A stretch of DNA of 30,743 nucleotides from the NCBI GenBank assembly GCA_008931825.1, contig QXVZ01012671.1, forward strand, positions 1 through 30,743, written 5' to 3'. The position numbers and the translations under genes are program-made. The DNA comes from Phallusia fumigata. Taxonomy: Eukaryota; Chordata; Ascidiacea; Phlebobranchia; Ascidiidae. Positions 1 through 8,800 of this stretch are shown here, in pieces (the first letter of the stretch is position 1; each line of letters opens with the position of its first letter). The notes beneath the pieces were generated by a model. It did no database searches, had not been told where the DNA came from, and worked only from the letters and a program-made list of their open reading frames with translations.

Positions 1-261
1 ATTTTAATCCGCATTAAAACTTGTAATCAATGATTTCAATCATTGTGGTTTGACAATGACCGCATTCCGAATTTCCTGTTACAACATGTGTGATGTCACA
101 ATGATGTGTAATTATTTTGTCACAGAGTCTATAAATAGGGCATTAGGCCCACTACAAAGTTTTTTTTGGATATAACTGATTGTGAAATTCGGAATACGAT
201 TGAATAATATAAACTTTTTGTGTGGGAGTTCTGCTGATAAGTTTGTTTCATTTAATCACAG
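1..261. repeat. Inverted repeat enclosing a TATA-like box
   Basis: Two 15-bp arms, 61-75 (CGCATTCCGAATTTC) and 184-198 (GAAATTCGGAATACG), are inverted copies matching at 14 of 15 positions. Between them lies TATAAATA at 130-137, preceded by a TGTGATGTCACA palindrome near 90-101. This may be a small inverted-repeat element carrying a TATA-like sequence, or an intronic MITE of the gene whose exon begins at 262. No target-site duplication was found, so the element's limits are uncertain. Confidence 0.35.
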
Positions 262-857
262 CCATTACCCAATCTCCTGTAATAGCAGGTATTACACAAA
301 TTTATTTTGGGAGACCAGATCAAAAAGATAGGCCACGCAAAAAACACGCGGCAAAACCCCGCCTAAATCAGCTTCATCCAGGCATGACCTCGACCCCTTC
401 TATGTCGTAAACAAGTGGGGTATTGTCACACGTGCCTACGTAACAATGGGCATGGCAGTTGGTTGAAAGCCCTGTTCAGTCGATCTGCTCATGTAGTGAG
501 CTGCTTCGCACGCAACAGACAAGCATTTGTGACGTAACAATTAGCAATCTGATTCTGGAATGCAGACTTTGTCAGGGGCAACAGATTGTAAGACTTGGAC
601 TTGTGCTGTTAGGAAGTGGATGGTAAATTTGAAACTTGCACTTATGATTCTTTTGGAAAATTGAATGTCGTTTGTTGAATTATATTCAAGTAAATTTTAG
701 TCGTCAGAAGGAAGCTCTGCGTTGGGGCAAACTTTGTGAAGCTTTTGGTAATCGAAACAGTTTTACATCGTTTAAGTTGGAAAGCCTTGAACAATTGTCA
801 AATTTAAACCTACCAAAGATATTTTGCTTGCCAGACGAACCACATTATTGGTGGTAA
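262..857 (+). CDS. 3' end of an unrecognised gene (two terminal exons, tentative)
   Basis: Two exons are proposed: 262-406 (acceptor TTTAATCACAG, donor TC/GTAAAC) and 701-857 (acceptor TAAATTTTAG, stop TAA at 855-857). The first ends in phase 2 and the second supplies the one missing base, giving a Ser codon across the join and about 99 codons in total. The first exon has a basic stretch (DRPRKKHAAKPRL). The second reads RWGKLCEAFGNRNSF, with a Leu-rich middle, and ends LPDEPHYWW at the stop. I do not recognise the family. There is no signal peptide or obvious domain in this C-terminal piece. If the donor at 407 is not used, the first exon reads straight into a TAA at 408-410. The rest of the gene would lie upstream of the window. 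No AATAAA was seen close downstream. Confidence 0.4.
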
Positions 858-2857
858 TATAGGTATGTAATTGAAAAGTGACGTTACTGTTTAATGTACT
901 TGTGTACTTTGTTTTATTTGAAGATTGTTCTTAGTTATGTTGTAAACTGTCAGTGCAAACTCTGCATAGAAACGCAACTTACGGTTTTAAATAGTCTCAA
1001 TAAGAAGATGTAAGCCAGTGCTTGTGTGTAAAACATTTTCTACAATTAGACAAGAATTTGGTGACAACATCGTTTATCGAAACGTGGAAAATGTTTTACA
1101 TACAAGTACTGACTTGTATCTTCTTATTCAAACTTTGTTTATTGTTAGAAACTCTGGTAAATCTCCGTAATGTAAGGGATGGAAATGTCAAGAAACGACA
1201 TTTCGTCCTCATGTGAACTTTGCGCTGAAGCTCGAGGGCAGAATCGCGCGAGTTTTGACATTCCGGAATTCCGATTGTGACGTCAGTGTATCGAAGCAAA
1301 AAATCAACATCGCGTGATAAAAAGGGTTTTGGGCATTTAGTCGAAAACCAGGAATTTCTCTCTGAATTTAAAATCTTGAGGTGGCGATTTTTCTGGTTCA
1401 AGAGCAAAACAGATAGCGGAGATAGTGGAGGATTAGGAAATTGGAAATTAGATTGATTGTAGGTGAGCTTTTACTGTGCACACTGTCTCGACCTGCAAGG
1501 TCTCATCAGTGTAGCTGGTGACAGGACATTGGTGCAGCCAGATTGTGTCACTACAGTAGATTGATTGTAGTTATGGACAAAATAACAATGAATAATTTTC
1601 GGAATTAGGTTAACAGCGTTTAGCAATTGCGCAATACCATAGTTGAATCGAAACATTTTGTACGTTTTTCGAGAAGTTAGGACTTTGCAACGTGGTTTGT
1701 CAGGTTTTTGCTTTTCAACTCATGAAATAAATCTCAATATAACGGTCGAAGGTTAAAAGTTTTCATTGAAGAGGGCCTCAGATGTCTACACTGTTTTTTA
1801 AGTTGTGTTGCTTACATGCAAGTGACCAACTCTAAGCAACAAAGTTTTTTCAAAATTGCATTTGAAACATAAAACGTTATGTGTCTCATATTAAATTATT
1901 TATCAGTATACTCTATTTATGTTACATAAAAAATAGTGAAAAGCAAACAAAGCCGCACTTGAATATTTCAAATATTTGCCAAAGTGCTTGTCACTTCGCT
2001 CAGTCTCAATTGACCGACTAGGGGCAGATTTCAAGCGTGCAAAAGCAAAACATTAAACCGTTCAAGTTCAACATGCGCGAGGTTGGAAAGTGGAAAACAA
2101 CAACTTGGTGCTGCAGACGAGCAGCTCGCCACAAAGTTAAGTGTCCCATGTTGAAAGTCTCGCGACGTTTTTCATCTTATCTGTGGGTTTCACGCAACGT
2201 GAAGTTAAACAGAAGGGAAGAAGTTGGAGATAGTGTCACCAGGTTTCATCTCTTAAGTGGAGATGTAAGCTGAGTTTTAAGCAAGCACGGGTGCTGGTCT
2301 TGAAAACTGCTACATTGCTCTTTGGTTTTGGCCTTTTTAGGGAACTGTTTCGAATATCAGCGCAGAAGAGGTTGTCATGTTTAGATTCATACAAAGGACA
2401 AATTTGTGTCGTCCTGTCAGTGAGTAAAGCTGTAGGTATAGTAAAGGTACGTATGAGTAAAGTGTTTGGGCAAAATTACACATGTTTAATTTTGGTGACA
2501 AGAGAAGATTGAAAATTCCTTTAAATACCAACATTTTACTCCTGGATAAATCTTGAATCGAATTACTTTGAAAAAATCGAGAATTTGCGAGGGATGACAT
2601 CAATAGTTCGAAATTTGATTTAAGTTAAGTCTGTTTTTTCAAGTCTTGCACCAGAAATGTGCTGATGACCACATGAGTTTCGTGAAAACGTTTAACTAAT
2701 AAAGCATGTCGCTTTTATTCATTGGCAAATTTTTTGTCAGCATACTTTTTCCAACAATTACTAACATATCCATTCTTAGTTTTGTTAAAAAATACCCCTA
2801 TCTTATTGTACATTCTTCATCATATAGGTTTTTTGTTGCGAAAAAAAGATAGAAAAA
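858..2857. other. Intergenic region, about 2 kb
   Basis: No exon with convincing coding character and splice sites was found here. The open frames at 1096-1407 (-) and 2037-2273 (+) are short, compositionally unremarkable and lack family signatures. The only structured sequence is the foldback repeat at 1001-1126. The promoter of the MAM-domain gene must lie here or further upstream, but I cannot point to a clear core element. Confidence 0.5.
1001..1126. repeat. Foldback (hairpin) repeat, member of a dispersed family
   Basis: The arm 1001-1041 (starting TAAGAAGATGTAAGCCAGTG) is repeated in inverted form at 1086-1126 (ending TTGTATCTTCTTA) with a handful of mismatches. The centre contains ATCGTTTATCGAAACGT. 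Partial relatives of the same arm occur at about 7822-7880, 8542-8600 and 20195-20272, and more distantly near 4583-4650. This pattern fits a non-autonomous foldback MITE family with many solo arms. Confidence 0.6.
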
Positions 2858-5800
2858 ATGCGTGAAATATTATTAGTCTTCGTTATTTTCACTGCGATTG
2901 CGGTCTGCGTCCACTCGTCAACTGTGGATTGTAGTTTCAATGAGCGTCGCGCGTTCTGTCGATGGAAAAGAGAATGGTTTGGAACGCGAAGGGGCGCGTG
3001 GAGAAGGAAGGGGAGCTTTTATAAAAACGCCCCACTAATGGACAGCCCAGGTGGGTGGTTTCAAAGTAGTGAGTTATGTTGAGATTGCAACGTCAATAAA
3101 TGTCCACGTCTAAATGTTTATTTATATCTTCTAGTAATTATTTGTCTACTTGATATCTTGTTTATTTAAACCAATCTAGATTTTACACCATTTCGAAGCT
3201 TTTTGTTAAATGTAAAGGTTGAACGCGTATAAAAAATCGCTGTAGGTTTTCCATTCATCACATTAGTTTGCCTGGTAGTTTCACACACATACAAATTTCA
3301 TTCCAGGCAACTTCGCCTTCTGTCGAGCCCGAAATCGTCCCGAAGGTTTCCGATCTCGACTTCGGAGTCCTTCGGTTGTTGTTCGGAATAATTCGTGTTT
3401 TGTGTTCGGATTCACATCGACAGGATCCAGCAAACCTTACCCGGATGGCTTGCAAATGCTTAGAGGTAAATTCACACTAACAAAGCCTTCAAAAAAACAG
3501 AAAACTATTGCCAATAAATATTGCCAATAAAATACCGTTTGATTTTAATTTAGATAGTCTTATGTTTTGTCTAGATGCAATATAGCATTGTTTAATAAAT
3601 AACTGCGAGAGAGCTTGTATTTATGGGATACATTGTAATGTAAACGTTTCGACGATCGCTGATGTCATCATTGGTGCAAGTACAAACTCACTGTCGGTTA
3701 TGTTTGTCATTAGGCTTCTCTTAAAGTTCATTTCCTGTGTTCCTAATACATTTGTTCCCATAAAACAAAACCTGAAATGATGAATGAGACTTGGATTGTA
3801 GTTGTTCAATTGTTTTGTATTTCTGCCTCCAGTTTACCTGGTGAAAACTGGGGAGTCCCCTGATAGGAGACTTCCGATATTCGAGAACAAAGCCGGAAGT
3901 GGAAGCCGGAAGTTACGTAATACAGTACTTGCTCTCGACGAAGCGATAAAAGACATCAAGGTGAGTTAATTCGCCTTGTGCGATCGCGCCACTAACAAAA
4001 CTAAATATGAAAAAATATTGTGTCTTTCCTTAAAACAAAATTTCCTTGGCGTTTAATTGAATGTCAGAAAGGGGTAAAAAATCTTGGCATTTTACAAAGT
4101 TAAAAATTACTCATCTACAATTTCACATTCATAGAAAAGTTGTATCATTTATTTTGGGCACGCAGCCAAAAACGTCCGACAAACTTTGTTGTGCAAAAAT
4201 CAGGAATCCGGATTTTATTTCTAACATTCCGCGTTCGATCTCGATCTAAACCGCAGAAACTTGAGTGGTTCCACTCAATTAGACACTCAAGTGCCTGGCA
4301 TTTGTGGGCGGTAGTTTCACACAGGTTGGTGAGAGCGCCAGCGATTTGACAACGAAACGATGTGAGTGTAAACAACTTCAGCTGAAATTGACCTTATTGT
4401 GACATCATAATAGGGCGGAAACGTAGACAATGAGATGGCGATTGTTTTGAAGTGCTTGACATTGTTGAGGAGAGGGGGAGGGACATAATGAAACCATGAA
4501 GTAAAACTTTTGGGATAATTAAAACTTGAAACAAATTACAACATGAAATTTTTTTGCAAGAATTAATGTTTTACGTGACCTTATAAGAAGGCATACAGGC
4601 CAGCACTTTTCAAAAAATTTCGACCTTTCAACAAACGCTGTTGTCATCATCAGGAAATTATAAGCAAGAATTTCGTTTAACAGTTGCCACAGTTTTATTC
4701 TTTTACCGCGGCAAGTCACTTTGCGCCGTTTTCAGGAGCTAGCTTGTTTAATTTACAACGGTGAATTGTTCACCTAACGCCAATTAGTTTTACAAAAACA
4801 CGTCGTCGTGAAAAAAACACGTCGTCGATTCAAACAATTGGTACCTTGGAGTTTGTTGTTGTGAAGAACGTGATCAAATGCACGTAAACATTGTCTTCAG
4901 AGTGTTGCAAAGTGTAAACCCACTACAATGCCTTGGTTCCATTGAACAAACACCAACAAATATCTTTGATTGAAACTATGACGTAACAACGCTCTATTGT
5001 TTTGAACAGAATACACTTCTTTGTACATTTTATCTTTCTCTCATCTGTTTTCGGGGATTAGTTTCTACCGCTCATCTTATCTTACAGAGCGTTTCGATGC
5101 AGTTCGTCATCGAGGCGGTTCGTGGAGGTTCGAGTAAAGCGATGGTGAAGATTGATGACGTAGGCTTGTATTCTTGCAGTTTATTTGGTAAGTGACGTAA
5201 TCTTCTCTTACCTGGATCTGCAGCGTCGGAAAGTGAAAAGAAATCCTGCGTCCGTTTTTAGATCAGTTTTTTGTGTTTAAATCTTTCATCAGAAATGTTT
5301 TTTTAATCTGTAAAAGATCTTTTTGCCTGAATTGCGTAAGTACTTGAATTTAACAAACTCACCCATTGCCGCAGTTTTAAAACCACAAACATATTTTGGG
5401 ATCTCACAAAACAATAATAATTTTTCTGATGATTTGATGAACGAATTTCAGGCGAAACCAGCATAGTGGCTCCGCTCAATTTATCGCGTAAAAGCGACTT
5501 GACTTATGTGACCAATCGCCAACTTTGTGGCCAAACCACTGCTTGACTCGATAAACACGTCATAATGAGTGTTGTATTACGTCATAACACCACTGCGAGC
5601 AAAACATTCCGACAACAGTAGACCTGTTTACGAAGCACAACAAAGTGTTTTCGACGAAATTGAGGCGTTACTGCGTTTTGCGGTTATTCTGGTTTGTTGT
5701 GGCAACCTTCAAGGGATTCCCGTTTTCAGGTTCATTGGGTGACCTCTGGGTTGAATATATTCTTGCCGCGTCACTAACTTCGAGCGCTGCANGTAAGTTC

Positions 5801-8800
5801 ACACTAACAAAGCCTTCAAAAAACAGAAAAAAATCCGAACAATATACAAAATATGGTCTTATGTTTTGTCTGGATGCAATATAGCATTGTTTAATAAATA
5901 ACTGCGAGAGAGCTTGTATTTATGGGATACATTGTAATGTAAACGTTTCGACGATCGCTGATGTCATCATTGGTGCAAGTACAAACTCACTGTCGGTTAT
6001 GTTTGTCATTAGGCTTCTCTTAAAGTTCATTTCCTGTGTTCCTAATACATTTGTTCCCATAAAACAAAACCTGAAATGATGAATGAGACTTGGATTGTAG
6101 TTGTTCAATTGTTTTGTATTTCTGCCTCCAGTTTACCTGGTGAAAACTGGGGAGTCCCCTGATAGGAGACTTCCGATATTCGAGAACAAAGCCGGAAGTG
6201 GAAGCCGGAAGTTACGTAATACAGTACTCGCTCTCGACGAAGCGATAAAATACATCAAGGTGAGTTAATTCGCCTTGTGCGATCGCGCCACTATCAAAAC
6301 GTATCTCGAAAAGATAAAAATATTGCGTCTTTCCTAAAAACAAAATTTCCTTGGCGTTTAATTGAATGTCAGAAAGGGGTAAAAAATCTTGGCATTTTAC
6401 AAAGATAAAAATTACTCATCTACAATTTCACATTCATAGAAAAGTTGTATCATTTATTTCGGTCACGCAGCCAAAAACGTCCGACAAACTTTGTTGTGCA
6501 AAAATCAGGAATCCGGATTTTATTTCTAACATTCCGCGTTCGATCTCGATCTAAACCGCAGAAACTTGAGTGGTTCCACTCAATTAGACACTCAAGTGCC
6601 TAGCATTTGTGGGCGGTAGTTTCACACAGGTTGGTGAGAGCGCCAGCGATTTGACAACGAAACGATGTGAGTGTAAACAACTTCAGCTGAAATTGACCTT
6701 ATTGTGACATCATAATAGGGCGGAAACGNTGCGGTTATTCTGGTTTGTTGTGGCAACCTTCAAGGGATTCCCGTTTTCAGGTTCATTGGGTGACCTCTGG
6801 GTTGAATATATTCTTGCCGCGTCACTAACTTCGAGCGCTGCAAGTCAACATGTTTGCCGGATAAAAAAAGGAAAATTATCATCAGTTAACAAGAATAATA
6901 CAACCTCTTATACGTTTACTACTCAGCTTTCTTATGCTTAGGACATCAAGATGTCGACGACCGAGACAATTTTAAACAACAAACTTTCAACACAAGATCA
7001 GGAAAACCACGAGAATTAATGCTTGCTGCCCAAGCCCCCTCGCCTCTTGTTAAGGTGAGTAAAGACGACAAGTCCTGGGTTCGAACCCCACTACAGCAAC
7101 AATTGTCATGTCAGCATTCATGATTTAGATACGAAGGCATATTTAACCTACGGATTTGTAGTGACGTGTTTAAATTACCAGCAGAGATGATGACGTATTG
7201 TTAGCACAATCCTTCCGGTTAGAAATTGCCCTGTAGAGGGCGCTATGCGAGCAGGCAGCATGAGATTAAAAACTTTGCTAATTCCGTGCGTTTATTACAA
7301 TACTATGTTTTAAGCAAACGTGGAAGCCGTGCAGCTTAACGTACCAAATGGTGTTAAGTGGTGTAGTGTAATTTCATTTGTGTTTTTTTGCTTTGTCAAA
7401 ACAAGATTAAGTCGGGTAATCTCGACCTATTCATACAACCGGATCGCAACTCGTACTCTGGAAAGTCGGGGTTCGAATCCCGTGAAAGCAACAAACAATC
7501 CTGATCTCTTTAAACCCAGTTCGGTTTTCCAGGTTTACCCTCAACCTTCCATAGGCAGCTCTCTACCGCCCGCTAGCGGCACGGCGCCGGTGTTACGCTT
7601 GATTGCGCCCCAGCAAACCGGGTCGCCCACGTCAGCACACGAGTTCACAAACAGAAAACGGAGGAAAAACAAAAAACGGAAAAATAATCAACAACACAGA
7701 AACAGGAATAGGAATCGTGGACAGAGAAGGAACAGAAATCAACGCAGAAATCGAATAACCGGCATTGCAGGTAAAAATGTTTCATCCAATTGAATCAAGT
7801 ATTTATGGTTCCGAGCTATTCACAAGAAGATACAAGCAAGTACTTGTGTGTAAAACATTTACTACTTTTCAATAAACGCTGTTCGATAGCTGGTTTATCA
7901 CTCNGTTAGAAATTGCCCTGTAGAGGGCGCTATGCTAGCAGGCAGCATGAGACATTATGAGATTAAAAACAGAGGCTTTGCTAATTCCGTGCAATACTAT
8001 GTTTTAAGCAAACGTACAATACTATGTTTTAAGCAAACGTGGAAGCCGTGCAGCTTAACGCACCAAATGGTGTTAAGTGGTGTAGTGTAATTTGATTTGT
8101 GTTTTTTTGCTTTGTCAAAACAAGATTAAGTCGGGTAAGCACTGAAGCAAATTTTCTGAGGCGCTCGACCTAAACACATGAAACACCTGATCGAGACTCT
8201 GGAGAGTCGCAACAAAAAATCCTGATCACTTAAACCCAGTTCGGTGTTTCAGGTTTACCCTCAACCGTCCATAGGCAGCTCTATACCGCCTGGTAGCGGC
8301 ACAGCGCCGGTGTTACGCTTGATTGCGCCGCAGCAAACCGGGTCGCCTACGTCAGCACACGAGTTCACGAATAGAAAACGGAGAAAAAACAAAAAACGGA
8401 AAAATAATCGCCAACACAGAAACAGGAATAGGAATCGTGGAGAGAGAAGGAACAGAAATCAACGCAGAAATCGAATAACCGGCATTGCAGGTAAAAATGT
8501 TTCATCCAATTGAATCAAGTATTTATAGATCCATGCTATTCACAAGAAGATACGAGCCAGTACTTGTGTGTAAAACATTTTCTACGTTTCAATAAACGCT
8601 ATTGTCACCGTTAAGAATTAAACGTTGAGATGTTTTTCAAGATTATTTAAAAACATTTTTTGTCTACCTAAGCCAATGGTCACAGTCTGGGGAAAAATCC
8701 TCCCCAAGGAGTAATTTCCAGTTATTGTCTTTGGGAGGAATGAAAAGTTCCAATATACGCAAATGAGGAGAATGCATTTAAAAAGGTCGGGAACCATTGG

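Noticed and set aside
1096..1407. Minus-strand 103-codon frame
   Set aside because: It overlaps one arm of the foldback repeat and shows no splice context, motif or coding-like composition.
2037..2273. A 78-codon + strand frame between the first two genes
   Set aside because: No recognisable motif, no supporting splice sites and no in-frame link to the MAM gene.
3621..3809. Minus-strand 62-codon frame, repeated at 5920-6108
   Set aside because: It lies in intron sequence and appears twice only because the block is duplicated in the assembly; no splice or domain support.
6132..6259. Second copy of MAM exon 3 as a mutually exclusive exon
   Set aside because: The copy is in a stretch bounded by Ns and flanked by an exact 113-bp repeat, so a misplaced allelic contig explains it better.
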